DNA from: a virus
IMG/VR virus record: IMGVR_UViG_3300025093_000086
Span: 1-29,642 of that record
Length of the DNA: 29,642 bases
Reading direction: 5' to 3' (one strand)
Shown here: positions 1 to 7,878 of the stretch, one piece after another
Position numbering within the stretch: position 1 is the stretch's first letter
How the letters are laid out: each line of letters opens with the position of its first letter
Position numbers and translations under genes: made by a program
The notes under the pieces: model-generated
Told to the model about the DNA's origin: nothing
Databases searched by the model: none
What the model saw: the letters and a program-made list of their open reading frames with translations, nothing else

Positions 1-1
1 A

Positions 2-565
2 GATGCTAAAGCATTATTAAGTATTCAGATTACAGCTTTAACTGACCCTAGCAGTAGAAAAGAAAATGGTGGTTATTATACTTTAATGGATGATGTAGCC
101 GCTTCTATTGATGGTGTAGATATACCAGTTACTACTAAAAAAGAAAGTGAAATACAAGAAATACTTGATGAATGGGTACCTGAACATTTACATGGTAATT
201 TTAATCTAGCTGATGAAGCTGCTAAGTTAAGAAAGAATCCTTTATATAAAACAGAGTTTAAAGAAAAAGCTAAGAATGCTAGATTTGCAGAATACTCTAT
301 GTACGATAAAGATATAGATTGGAAAACTATTGAAGCTAGAGGTGTTGCTTTAGTTGAATCTTCTTGGGGTATTGTTCCAAAATCTGATAATCCTATTCTT
401 AAAGAAGTTATAAAAATGAATGATACTAATAAAGCAAATGAATATTTAAGAACTGAAGGATTAAAAGTAGGTAATGAAAAAGTTAAGAATGATTATGCTA
501 AAGCTGTAGCTCAAGCATATGGTGATAACATAGTTAGAAGTGCAGGATTTACAGAAGGTAGATAA
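2..565 (+). CDS. C-terminal part of an unrecognised virion-module protein (5' end outside window)
   Basis: The frame is open from base 2 to the stop at 563-565, so the ATG at 86 is probably internal and the real start lies to the left. About 187 codons are visible. The product is hydrophilic, rich in Lys, Glu and Ala, and probably helical, with no membrane segment and no motif I recognise. Its stop overlaps the next ATG (TAATG), so the two genes are translationally coupled. In tailed phages the place two genes before scaffold and capsid is often taken by the portal or a portal-associated protein, and this could be the tail end of such a protein. That is position only, not homology. Confidence 0.7.
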   Translation, partial: DAKALLSIQITALTDPSSRKENGGYYTLMDDVAASIDGVDIPVTTKKESEIQEILDEWVPEHLHGNFNLADEAAKLRKNPLYKTEFKEKAKNARFAEYSMYDKDIDWKTIEARGVALVESSWGIVPKSDNPILKEVIKMNDTNKANEYLRTEGLKVGNEKVKNDYAKAVAQAYGDNIVRSAGFTEGR

Positions 566-1509
566 TGGTTAAAATATATAGAAAAGACTTAGATGGTTTC
601 CATGATGTATCTGCTTCAAGAGCTAAAGAATTAGTAGAAGGAGCAGGATATTCTTATTCACCTGTAGATTATGACCCAGGAGGAAATGCTACTAGTGCTC
701 CTAGTGCTAATGATTTATCAGAAGGAATTGCTAGAGCTAATCAATTATTTAACTTTATGCCTGAAACTATTAAGAATAAGTTTGCTCAATCTTGGGTTAA
801 ATTTGGAGATGTTGAATTAGCTAAATCAGAAGTTAGACAAACTCCTGAATGGGAAAAAGAGTTTGGATATTTAAGAAGAAAAACAGATGGTTCTTTAATT
901 ATGTCTGAGTTAGAAGCAGTAGCTGCTAAGGCCTCTTATAGAGAAACACTAGGAGAAGTAGGTATTGTAGATACTTCAGGATTTGAAGAACAGTTTAATG
1001 AATTAATACAAGGTGAAGTTTCTGCTGCAGAGTTTCAACAAAGAATAGATACTGTATGGGGTGCTGTTAAAAATAATATACCTCAAGTAGAGTCAATGTT
1101 TAGAGACCAATACAATATAGATTCAGATACTCCTACTATATTTGCTGCTTTAATTAATCCAGATATACAAGATAAGTTATTAGCTGGTGATTTACAATCA
1201 TTAAGTATTGGAGCTGAAGCTAAAGCTGCTGGATTTAATAGAAGTTTTGCTAGATTTGAAGCACTTAGAAAAGCTGGTTTAGACCAAGGAAGAGCTAGAC
1301 AGTTATATCAAGGAGCTCAACCATTACTTGAAAGAGCTGGTGCAGTAGGCAGTGCTTTAGGAATTGAACAATTAGAAGCTGCTGCTATAGGTGACATAAA
1401 AGCTCAACAGCAAGTACAAAGAGCACAGTCAGAGATACTATCCGAAAGTAGTGTCGTATTAGGAGCTGCTAAAAAAGGTAAACAAGTTAGTGGACTTTTA
1501 GAAGAATAA
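565..1509 (+). CDS. Unrecognised helical protein upstream of the capsid genes
   Basis: A 314-aa protein coupled to the previous gene by a TAATG overlap. It has no signal peptide or membrane segment. Residues about 1-50 look like a small folded domain followed by a Gly/Ser/Ala linker. The rest is predicted mostly helical, with an Ala/Gln/Arg-rich C-terminal third (about 220-314) of the kind seen in virion internal or assembly proteins. There is no catalytic motif. Codons are strongly A/T-ending, unlike the capsid gene downstream. From its place directly before scaffold and capsid I infer a structural or morphogenetic role, but I do not recognise the family. Confidence 0.75.
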   Translation: MVKIYRKDLDGFHDVSASRAKELVEGAGYSYSPVDYDPGGNATSAPSANDLSEGIARANQLFNFMPETIKNKFAQSWVKFGDVELAKSEVRQTPEWEKEFGYLRRKTDGSLIMSELEAVAAKASYRETLGEVGIVDTSGFEEQFNELIQGEVSAAEFQQRIDTVWGAVKNNIPQVESMFRDQYNIDSDTPTIFAALINPDIQDKLLAGDLQSLSIGAEAKAAGFNRSFARFEALRKAGLDQGRARQLYQGAQPLLERAGAVGSALGIEQLEAAAIGDIKAQQQVQRAQSEILSESSVVLGAAKKGKQVSGLLEE

Positions 1510-1518
1510 GTGTATAAT
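1491..1518 (+). promoter_or_regulatory. Promoter of the scaffold-capsid operon and its structured leader
   Basis: A perfect TATAAT at 1513-1518 lies just after the stop of the previous gene. A weak -35-like TGGACT is at 1491-1496 with a 16-nt spacer. Transcription would start near 1525, almost exactly where the first pseudoknot stem begins (1526). That makes the 1526-1717 region a 5' untranslated leader. Confidence 0.55.
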
Positions 1519-1525
1519 TAGGTTT

Positions 1526-1704
1526 AAGCGTTGCAAGGTCCGCTTTAAATGACCGCACAACAGCTTTCAGAGCCTGCGTAGAAAGCTTGTACTAAAACCG
1601 CAGAGTAAGGACTTAGGATTAAAAACCCTACCAGATTCTAAGTCAAGTGTGAAGGTAGGGCCGCAGCTAATTGCCACGGGATTAGTTTGTAAGGTAAAAC
1701 CGTG
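1526..1704 (+). ncRNA. Leader RNA of four consecutive H-type pseudoknots
   Basis: This gap has no credible gene and is visibly richer in G and C than its flanks. Pairings read by eye: PK1, 1526-1530 with 1541-1545 and its loop 1537-1540 with 1551-1554. PK2, 1562-1568 with 1581-1587 and loop CTGCG 1574-1578 with CGCAG 1599-1603. PK3, an 11-bp stem 1610-1620 with 1634-1644 (two G-U pairs) and loop CCCTACC 1626-1632 with GGTAGGG 1654-1660. PK4, 1665-1671 with 1681-1687 and loop CACGG 1675-1679 with CCGTG 1700-1704. PK4 ends two bases before the Shine-Dalgarno GGAGG (1706-1710). An alternative pairing, CCAC 1674-1677 with GTGG 1704-1707, would hide part of it. It could be a cis-regulator, a riboswitch, or an RNA acting in trans (packaging or stability). 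I cannot match it to a named family. Confidence 0.7.
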
Positions 1705-1717
1705 TGGAGGTACGATT

Positions 1718-2179
1718 ATGAGTGAATTTGACGGTATAGAAAATACTGGCGTAAAAGCAATGCGTGAAACCATTGATAGAAAGAATGAAGAGATAGCTAA
1801 ATTACAAGCTGAACTTCATGAACACAAGGATGCAAAGCTAAATTCTGTTGTAAAACAGATAGGTTTAAATCCAGACAATGGTTTTGGTAAAGCATTAAAA
1901 CAAGTGTATAACGGTGATGCAACAGTTGAAGCCGTTAGTGAGTTTGCTAAGACTGAGTATAGTTATGAGCCAACAGGAGGACTTCAGGAAATCACACAGA
2001 CTGAACTCCCACCAGTAGTTCAAGACGATGCTAGGGCTAGAGTAGCTTCACTTGATGCAAATTCTACAAGTGATGTACCAGGAGATGTTCTGAACGACCT
2101 TCAGGAAATCATTGCAAAGGGTACTCCGAAAGATAGTATCCGAGCAAAACTTACTCTGATGGAAAACGAAAAGAACTAA
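1718..2179 (+). CDS. Probable capsid scaffolding protein
   Basis: A 153-aa acidic protein directly before the major capsid gene. The start is set by GGAGG at 1706-1710, seven bases before ATG 1718; an upstream in-frame GTG at 1649 lies inside pseudoknot PK3 and has no ribosome site. Residues about 13-40 form a heptad-like coiled coil rich in Glu, Lys, Leu and Ala. A segment with GLNPDNGFGKAL and a YNGD motif (about 50-68) follows, then a flexible middle and a short helical C-terminus. This layout, size and position match scaffold proteins of tailed phages, which bind capsid protein inside the procapsid and leave on maturation. More codons end in C or G than in the upstream genes, suggesting high expression. 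Confidence 0.75.
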   Translation: MSEFDGIENTGVKAMRETIDRKNEEIAKLQAELHEHKDAKLNSVVKQIGLNPDNGFGKALKQVYNGDATVEAVSEFAKTEYSYEPTGGLQEITQTELPPVVQDDARARVASLDANSTSDVPGDVLNDLQEIIAKGTPKDSIRAKLTLMENEKN

Positions 2180-2218
2180 ATAAGTATAAGTACAAGATAG
2201 AGTTTACGGAGGTAAATT

Positions 2219-3343
2219 ATGGCAAGCATAAGCTTGACAAACAATGCTATTTACTCACAAAATGTAAATAACTTTACAGGTGAGTTATTCCGTGTAGGTG
2301 GTCAAAGAACTCCTTTCTTATCTGCAACTGGTGGATTAAACGGAGGTAAGGTTTTACAATCTACTTTCTGGCAAATCCAAGCAGCTGACAGTCACACAGT
2401 TTCTTCTGAGCCAACAAAAGGCCAAGAAGGTGCACAACCAACTGAATATCTCGGAAGAGATAGAGTTGCTTTCACAGGTGTGACACAGGTATTCCACAAA
2501 GGTGTAAAGATGACCTATACTGCAATGGCAACTTTTCAACATCAAAATCCATTTGACTTGAGTGCAAATATTATTAACTCATCAGATGGTGATGGAACAG
2601 TTACAGCAGCTGATAAATTATCATTAGCTGGTGGTAACCCAATTGTTGATGAGTTCTCAGAACAACTAACTCTTGCTCTTGAAAAAGTAGCTCGTGAAGT
2701 TGAATGGTTCGCATTCAATGGTACTTTTGCCGATGGTGCTAATACAACACCAGGTTCAGGTACTAGAGAAATGAGAGGACTTTCAGAATATATTGCATTA
2801 AATGCTAATGCTAATAACTCTGCTGCTCCTACTGCTACTGGAGGTAACATTTATTATAATGATGCTTCTGGTGACGGTACAGGTGCTGCTAGAGTCCTTT
2901 CATGGGATGCAATCGCAGGTGCTATGAAGCGTCTATATGATGCTCACGCACCAATGATTCAACCAGTGCTTTGTGTAAATCCAAAGCAACTACTTGACCT
3001 TAACAAGGAATTGTTAGAAGGTAATGTAGGTATTACTGGAGCTATCCTACCAAGAGATAGAAGTATCGCTGGTATCGACATTGATACTATCGTTACACCA
3101 TTCGGTGCAATTGGTCTTATGGTCATCGACCCTAACATCATGCCTGCCGATGAAGCATATATCCTTGACTTTGCTTTCATACAACCAGTATTCACAAATA
3201 TCCCAGGATATGGTACTGTGTTCGTGAGAGACTTAGACCAAGACGATTATGCAAGAGTTGGAAAAGCAGTTTACATGGAAATGGGATATGACTTTGGTCC
3301 GCCAAGTTATCATCTCAAGTTCATTGATGCTGATTCAGCATAA
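2219..3343 (+). CDS. Major capsid protein (SU10/DUF5309-like)
   Basis: A 374-aa protein with a clear GGAGG ribosome site seven bases before the ATG. The N-terminus is followed by a region around residues 70-110 with FTGVTQVFHKGVKMTYTA, resembling the capsid proteins of the SU10 major head protein (DUF5309) group, an HK97-fold family. The C-terminus (YMEMGYDFGPPSYHLKFI) is typical of a capsid end strand. Codon use shifts to C-ending codons (TTC, ATC, GAC, AAC) compared with flanking genes, as expected for the most abundant virion protein. It follows the scaffold gene and precedes a hairpin and a new promoter. The family name is from memory of sequence style; the capsid role is well supported by context. 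Confidence 0.82.
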   Translation: MASISLTNNAIYSQNVNNFTGELFRVGGQRTPFLSATGGLNGGKVLQSTFWQIQAADSHTVSSEPTKGQEGAQPTEYLGRDRVAFTGVTQVFHKGVKMTYTAMATFQHQNPFDLSANIINSSDGDGTVTAADKLSLAGGNPIVDEFSEQLTLALEKVAREVEWFAFNGTFADGANTTPGSGTREMRGLSEYIALNANANNSAAPTATGGNIYYNDASGDGTGAARVLSWDAIAGAMKRLYDAHAPMIQPVLCVNPKQLLDLNKELLEGNVGITGAILPRDRSIAGIDIDTIVTPFGAIGLMVIDPNIMPADEAYILDFAFIQPVFTNIPGYGTVFVRDLDQDDYARVGKAVYMEMGYDFGPPSYHLKFIDADSA

Positions 3344-3361
3344 ATAAAAAATTGAAGATTA

Positions 3362-3389
3362 GGGTGGGAATCCACCTCCTGCCCTTTTC
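3362..3389 (+). terminator. Hairpin after the capsid gene, probable attenuator or partial terminator
   Basis: GGTGG 3363-3367 pairs with CCACC 3372-3376 around a GAAT loop, and a CCC then TTTTCTT stretch lies a few bases further on. An outer GAAGA/TCTTC pairing (from 3353) may enclose it. The T-run is not directly at the stem base, so termination may be partial. A new promoter follows at once. Confidence 0.45.
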
Positions 3390-3392
3390 TTC

Positions 3393-3401
3393 TGCTATAG
3401 T
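3393..3401 (+). promoter_or_regulatory. Extended -10 promoter, near-leaderless
   Basis: TGCTATAGT: an extended -10 (TGn plus TATAGT at 3396-3401). Only 9 bases separate the -10 from the ATG at 3411, so the transcript would start within a few bases of the start codon. The same nine-base element recurs on the - strand at 23347-23355, also just before a start codon. Confidence 0.5.
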
Positions 3402-3410
3402 AGAGAGATA

Positions 3411-3746
3411 ATGAGTAATAAAGTAAAAACAGTTTTAATAGATGTATCAGAAGATGCAAGTAATTCAGTAGGTTTCAAAACTGAAGGTTTGTTGTTATCA
3501 GGAATTAAATTCCCTGCAGCAATGACAGGTTCTGCAATTACATTTGACCATTCAATGGATAACTCCACATGGTCTGATGTAAAAGAAACAGATGGAACAG
3601 ATGTGAGTTACACTATATCAGCTGGAGATGTTGTAAGACTTGACCCTAGTGGTTGGGCTTTTGCAGCAGAAGGCTGGTTAAGAATAACATCTGATGGTAC
3701 AGAAGCAGCAGACAGAAGTTTAGAAATATACCTTAGACATAGTTAG
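3411..3746 (+). CDS. Small beta-rich virion protein, possibly capsid decoration or neck
   Basis: A 111-aa protein without membrane segments. The pattern of short alternating hydrophobic strands, a central TFDHSMDNSTWSDV motif and a C-terminal EAADRSLEIYLR strand is common in small structural proteins encoded just after the capsid gene in marine tailed phages. These look like immunoglobulin-like or jelly-roll domains describing expected value and deviation of virion surface sugar or protein binding, but no function is firmly known to me. It has its own extended -10 promoter and sits between capsid and neck genes. The most likely role is capsid decoration or head-tail interface; a small tail protein is the alternative. 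Confidence 0.7.
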   Translation: MSNKVKTVLIDVSEDASNSVGFKTEGLLLSGIKFPAAMTGSAITFDHSMDNSTWSDVKETDGTDVSYTISAGDVVRLDPSGWAFAAEGWLRITSDGTEAADRSLEIYLRHS

Positions 3747-3754
3747 GAGGTTTT

Positions 3755-4762
3755 GTGAGTAGTACAATAGCCGACCTAATTAATAGGACATATAGAGAAT
3801 ATCTAGAACCAATAGATTCTGTAGAGAGTTATTCCTACATTACTTCTGGTATATCTGATTCAGATACAAGTATCGTCTATGACGGTAATTTATTTTCAGT
3901 TGAAGAAGAAGATGCATTAGATGCTGGTGCAATTATAGAAATTGGCCAAGAGTTAATGTACACAACAGCTCTTAATGCACCTACTAATACAATTACAGTT
4001 AAAAGAGGACAAAGAGGTACAACAGCTGCTGCACATTCATCAGGAGATTTAATTAAAATAGCTCCTGCATTTCCTCGTAAAAATATTTATGATGCAATTG
4101 TTGACCAAATAAAAAATTTATATCCTACATTATTCGCTGTACAAACACTAGATGTTACAAGTGGTACAGGTTATAGAATACTAGGTGACTATGGTACTGA
4201 CCAAGATAGTTATAATTATTTAGTTACTCCAATTAAAGCTATATCACAATATACAGATTGGAGTGCAGGTTCAGACCAAACAGGATTAACTTACAAACCT
4301 GTAGGTATTGAATTAATAGACTTACCTAATCCATTTACTTGGACAGATGATACACAAACAGAGAGAACTAAAACATATACAACAGGCCCAAATGTTGTAC
4401 ATGCATTACAGTTTTCAGGTATAGCTTCAGGCCATACAACTTATGTAACTTTTAAAAAGAAATTTGTAATACCAACAGCTGAAACTACTACATTAACAGC
4501 AGTAGGTTTAGAAACAGAATATGAACCAATAGTTATGGCAGGTGTAGCTGCACAGTTGCTTGCTGGAAAAGATATCAATATGGTGGATGCTCCTTATATA
4601 ACTGAACAATTAGAAGCTGCAGTTTATCCTGTAGGTAGTTCAAGTTCTATTAGAAATTCATTATTACAATATCAACAAGTATTAATCCAACAAGCTAGAA
4701 GTAATTTGAGGTCTAAATATCCGGAGGCTGTCCTATTACAAGGCGTTAACTATCCTTCCTAA
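3755..4762 (+). CDS. Probable neck/head-tail connector-type protein
   Basis: A 335-aa protein. The start is GTG 3755, fixed by AGGAGG eight bases or so upstream; there is no better ATG. The N-terminus (DLINRTYREYLEP, residues about 7-19) resembles the helical start of head-tail connector or neck proteins. A beta-rich middle follows with an ITVKRGQRGTTAAAHSSGD segment (about 85-103), a motif style frequent in phage neck and tail-base proteins, and then a helix-rich C-terminus (about 255-325). Its stop overlaps the next ATG (TAATG). It is placed between capsid and the long tail protein, as expected for a connector. The family name is not certain. Confidence 0.6.
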   Translation: MSSTIADLINRTYREYLEPIDSVESYSYITSGISDSDTSIVYDGNLFSVEEEDALDAGAIIEIGQELMYTTALNAPTNTITVKRGQRGTTAAAHSSGDLIKIAPAFPRKNIYDAIVDQIKNLYPTLFAVQTLDVTSGTGYRILGDYGTDQDSYNYLVTPIKAISQYTDWSAGSDQTGLTYKPVGIELIDLPNPFTWTDDTQTERTKTYTTGPNVVHALQFSGIASGHTTYVTFKKKFVIPTAETTTLTAVGLETEYEPIVMAGVAAQLLAGKDINMVDAPYITEQLEAAVYPVGSSSSIRNSLLQYQQVLIQQARSNLRSKYPEAVLLQGVNYPS

Positions 4763-6741
4763 TGCCTAGAATAGCTACTACTGATTTAATCAATAACCCT
4801 AAAAGATACGGGTATGACTTTAGAGTTGATAAGTTATTACTTCGTGCTGCTATAAGTCCTGAAAGGCCTATGACTATACAGTCATCAGATGTTCAAGAAG
4901 GCCAGAATATTAATGTTAAACAAAATCCTGAAGACTTTACTTCTAACTTAGGAAGAATTTATTCTAGAAATAACTTTTCTGGTGGCCAAGGATTAGATAC
5001 AGCACATAGAGCTAATGCACAAGAAACTGATGTAAATAGATTTTGGGATAGTAAAGGTGTAGATGTATTTCATGGAGATGATGAAACTTCTTACAATATT
5101 CATTTGTTACATACAATGGCAGATAAAAATGTTAGAGGTGCAGATACTTCATTTACTGCTTCAAATAATTATTTAACACAAACTACTAATGGACATTTAT
5201 GGGTAACAGATGGAACTGCACTTTATAAATCAACAGACAATGGTGACACATGGGCTGCAGAAACTACTGGTGCTACACATGACTTTACAGGAATAACTTC
5301 AGTAGGTAATAGAGTATTTGCTACTACTGCTAATGGTACATCTGGTTCTCAGTTACTTGAATGGGATGGTTCAGCTTGGAATATAAGAACTACTGCACAA
5401 TCAGCAACTGGTGGATTAAATGGTATATGGTTTGTTAAAGGTGTATTAATTATATCTGGTGATGATGGAGAGCTTGAAAAAGTATGGGCAATTAGTCCAT
5501 TTCAACAAGTTTGGAGTGCAGCAGACTTAGTAGATGGAGATGCTTTATTTAGTTTTGAAGACACACATTATTTATCACAAGTTGTAGATGCTGGTGCTGT
5601 TATATTAGCTGCTTCTACAGATGGTAATGTTTATTCAATTAAAGATAATGCTGGTACTTGGGTATTAAGAGGTGTAACTAATGTACCTTTTGAAGAAGTA
5701 CATTCTATATCTGCAGTTGAAGGTTTAGTATTTTTAGGAACAAAAGAATTTGGTAGAAATGTAGGAAGATTCTATAGAACAGAGTTAGTAGTTGCAGATG
5801 ACCTTTATGTTTTATCTAATAGACAATTAGTAAAAGAATTTGTTAATGGTTTTGATACTACTCCTAAATTTATGTTTGCTTCAAGAGATAGTGTGTATAT
5901 GGGTATTAAAGAATCAGATTCAGAATCATGTTTGTGGCGATATTACTTACCAACAGGTGGTATAGCCAGAGATTTGTGTATGGCTGGTGAAGCTTTTGTT
6001 ACAGGAATTACTAATATTGATGATAAATTTATAGTAGTTATGGCAGGTATAGATGTATTTAAAGAGACATCTACATATGAAAGCACAGGTTATCTTATAA
6101 CATCTGCTGCAGATTTTTATACTGCTGAATTTAAACAATTTGTTGGTGCAGAGATATCTACAAAAGAACTTGCATCAAATACAGATGTAAAGTTGTCTTA
6201 CAGTACATCATTTGAAGATTTAGATAATCCTACTAGCAGTAACTATAGTTTAGCTTTACATCAAATAACAGGTGTTGGTGATACTGAAAAACAAATAACT
6301 CCTGTAGCAAGATATATTATAGGTAAAATAGAATTAAATTCTTTTGATGGTGTTAGTACACCTTATGTTAAATCAATACAATTTAGAGCACTAGCTAGAC
6401 CTGAACTTGTAGTTGCACAAATACCTGTAAATATATCAGATAGAGTAGAAAGACCTGGAAGAAGACCTATTAAAGTTAAAAACTTAGGTGATTCTATTTA
6501 TCAAGAGCTAAGAACATTAGAAGGTGATTCTGTTACATTAGAAATATTTAGTCCTAACGAAGTAATTAGAGGTGTAGTAGAACAGATAAGCTATCCTATT
6601 ACAACTAATTCTGAAGTAGGTTCTGTTACAACATATGCTACTATTACTGTAAGAGGTACTAGACAACCAACAGTTACAGAAGTATCATCTACAATAGTAT
6701 TAGGTATAGGAAAATTAGGCGAGATAAGGTTTGGTGGATAA
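4762..6741 (+). CDS. Large tail protein with beta-propeller/Asp-box features
   Basis: A 659-aa protein coupled to the connector gene by TAATG. There is no signal or membrane segment. Residues about 130-450 consist of repeated short beta strands with W-containing turns, including one clear Asp-box, STDNGDTW at about residues 160-167, typical of BNR-repeat/propeller proteins. The C-terminal 150 residues (VNISDRVERPGRRPIKVKN and onward) look like a separate beta domain ending in a hydrophobic Gly-rich tail. Such propeller proteins are common as tail tube, tail tip or stopper proteins in podovirus-like and siphovirus-like marine phages. Most likely a tail tubular or tail-tip protein; an alternative is a carbohydrate-binding adhesin. 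Confidence 0.65.
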   Translation: MPRIATTDLINNPKRYGYDFRVDKLLLRAAISPERPMTIQSSDVQEGQNINVKQNPEDFTSNLGRIYSRNNFSGGQGLDTAHRANAQETDVNRFWDSKGVDVFHGDDETSYNIHLLHTMADKNVRGADTSFTASNNYLTQTTNGHLWVTDGTALYKSTDNGDTWAAETTGATHDFTGITSVGNRVFATTANGTSGSQLLEWDGSAWNIRTTAQSATGGLNGIWFVKGVLIISGDDGELEKVWAISPFQQVWSAADLVDGDALFSFEDTHYLSQVVDAGAVILAASTDGNVYSIKDNAGTWVLRGVTNVPFEEVHSISAVEGLVFLGTKEFGRNVGRFYRTELVVADDLYVLSNRQLVKEFVNGFDTTPKFMFASRDSVYMGIKESDSESCLWRYYLPTGGIARDLCMAGEAFVTGITNIDDKFIVVMAGIDVFKETSTYESTGYLITSAADFYTAEFKQFVGAEISTKELASNTDVKLSYSTSFEDLDNPTSSNYSLALHQITGVGDTEKQITPVARYIIGKIELNSFDGVSTPYVKSIQFRALARPELVVAQIPVNISDRVERPGRRPIKVKNLGDSIYQELRTLEGDSVTLEIFSPNEVIRGVVEQISYPITTNSEVGSVTTYATITVRGTRQPTVTEVSSTIVLGIGKLGEIRFGG

Positions 6742-6749
6742 TAAATGTA

Positions 6750-6758
6750 TGGTAAGAT
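6750..6758 (+). promoter_or_regulatory. Weak extended -10-like element
   Basis: TGG followed by TAAGAT (6753-6758), nine bases before ATG 6768. The spacing to the start codon is the same as at 3393-3401, but the hexamer is further from consensus. Alternatively GGGAAAT here is only a poor ribosome site. Confidence 0.3.
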
Positions 6759-6767
6759 AGGGAAATA

Positions 6768-7322
6768 ATGACAGCTCAAAATTTAAATTATAGCAACTTT
6801 TTTGAAACCACAGCAGATGGTAATATTGGTGCATCAGATACATTAATAACACTTTCAGCAGCACCAACAAGTAACGGTACTACTAATATATCTGCACCTT
6901 TTTATTTAGTAATAGACCCTGATAGTGCAACTAAAAGAGAAGTAATACTTGTTACTGCATCATCTGGTGTAACAATGTCCACAGTAACTAGAGATGTAGA
7001 AGAAAGATATGCATCTGACCCATCACATTCAGATGGAACAGTTATTCGTATGGCTGTTGTTGGAGAAATGTTTGAAGATTTACATGACCAATTAACATCA
7101 GGTACATTAACTTTAACAAATAAAACTTTAACAACTCCTACATTAACAAGTCCTGTATTAAATACAGGTGCTAGTGGTACTGCAATTAAAGATGAAGATG
7201 ATATGGCATCTAACTCAGCTACACATTTGGCAACACAACAATCAATTAAACAATATGTAGATACACAAGTTGCTAGTATTTCATCAGGAGCAAGCTTAGG
7301 ACTTGTTATAGCGTTGTCATAA
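6768..7322 (+). CDS. Tail fibre-like protein
   Basis: A 184-aa protein. Residues about 1-95 are a beta-rich head containing TKREVILVTASSGVTMSTVTRDVE. This kind of segment (value, error and parameter-like repeats of short strands) is common at the base of fibre proteins. Residues about 105-135 carry the TLTNKTLTTPTLTSPVLNTG repeat, a well-known triple-stranded fibre shaft signature. The C-terminus (ATQQSIKQYVDTQV) is the usual helical segment that follows it. The protein is short for a fibre and lacks a large receptor-binding tip, so it may be an adaptor on which other fibre proteins sit. It is coupled by TAATG to the next gene. Confidence 0.75.
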   Translation: MTAQNLNYSNFFETTADGNIGASDTLITLSAAPTSNGTTNISAPFYLVIDPDSATKREVILVTASSGVTMSTVTRDVEERYASDPSHSDGTVIRMAVVGEMFEDLHDQLTSGTLTLTNKTLTTPTLTSPVLNTGASGTAIKDEDDMASNSATHLATQQSIKQYVDTQVASISSGASLGLVIALS

Positions 7323-7519
7323 TGGGTATCTTAATGATGCTCAAAGAAGGTGGAAGTCTAGCAATAGACACTATTGGTAATTTACCGATAGACGAAGATA
7401 TAGATTTATTACCTGATACTGGTGGTGGAGCATCACTAGCATTTAGGTTAATAATGGAAGCAATTTCTGTTACAAATAGTGCAAGTAGTCAAACTCGTGC
7501 TATAGTAATGGGAGTATAA
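7322..7519 (+). CDS. Small unrecognised tail-region protein
   Basis: A 65-aa protein overlapping the fibre-like gene by TAATG. It starts with a Met/Leu-rich segment, has an acidic middle (PIDEDIDLLPDTGGG) and ends in beta-like strands. No motif is recognised. The tight coupling and compact size suggest a small structural partner of the fibre or of the next protein. Confidence 0.55.
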   Translation: MGILMMLKEGGSLAIDTIGNLPIDEDIDLLPDTGGGASLAFRLIMEAISVTNSASSQTRAIVMGV

Positions 7520-7535
7520 GAATACGGAGATATAA

Positions 7536-7868
7536 ATGGCAGAAGCATTTAAAGCAAATCATGTGGCATTAACAACATCTAACCAAGATATTGTTCCTGC
7601 TGTAGCTGCATCTACAGAAACTATAGTGATAACACTTAGAGCAACAAATGTAGATGGTACTAATGATGCGACAGTTGATGTACAAGTAGTTGATACAGGT
7701 GGTTCACCTACAGCATACATAGCTAAAGAAATGTCAGTTCCTGCAGACACCTCTTTGGAGTTAGCAGGTACTTCTAAATTAGTTTTAGAAACTGGCGATA
7801 AAATTCAGGCATTAGCATCAGCAGCAAGTGATGTAGAAATATTTGTAAGTTATTTAGAGATAACATAA
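7536..7868 (+). CDS. Small beta-sandwich virion protein
   Basis: A 110-aa protein preceded by CGGAGA. The ETIVITLRATNVDGTNDATVDVQV segment region (about residues 28-50), the DTSLEL core and the C-terminal VSYLEIT strand match the style of a very common small structural protein of marine tailed phages that lies in the tail/fibre region. It consists of about seven beta strands and no membrane segment. I infer a minor tail or fibre-associated role; binding specificity cannot be read from sequence. Confidence 0.65.
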   Translation: MAEAFKANHVALTTSNQDIVPAVAASTETIVITLRATNVDGTNDATVDVQVVDTGGSPTAYIAKEMSVPADTSLELAGTSKLVLETGDKIQALASAASDVEIFVSYLEIT

Positions 7869-7878
7869 GGAGTAAGCC

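Noticed and set aside
1649-1717. GTG-started extension of the scaffold gene
   Set aside because: It lies inside pseudoknot PK3-PK4, has no ribosome site, and the ATG at 1718 has a perfect GGAGG.
1510-1717. tmRNA or group I intron in the leader
   Set aside because: No tRNA-like acceptor, tag frame, or group I core pairs were found; only the pseudoknot count recalls tmRNA.
2354-3195. Antisense frames over the capsid gene
   Set aside because: Low-quality compositions, no ribosome site, and the capsid gene explains the region.
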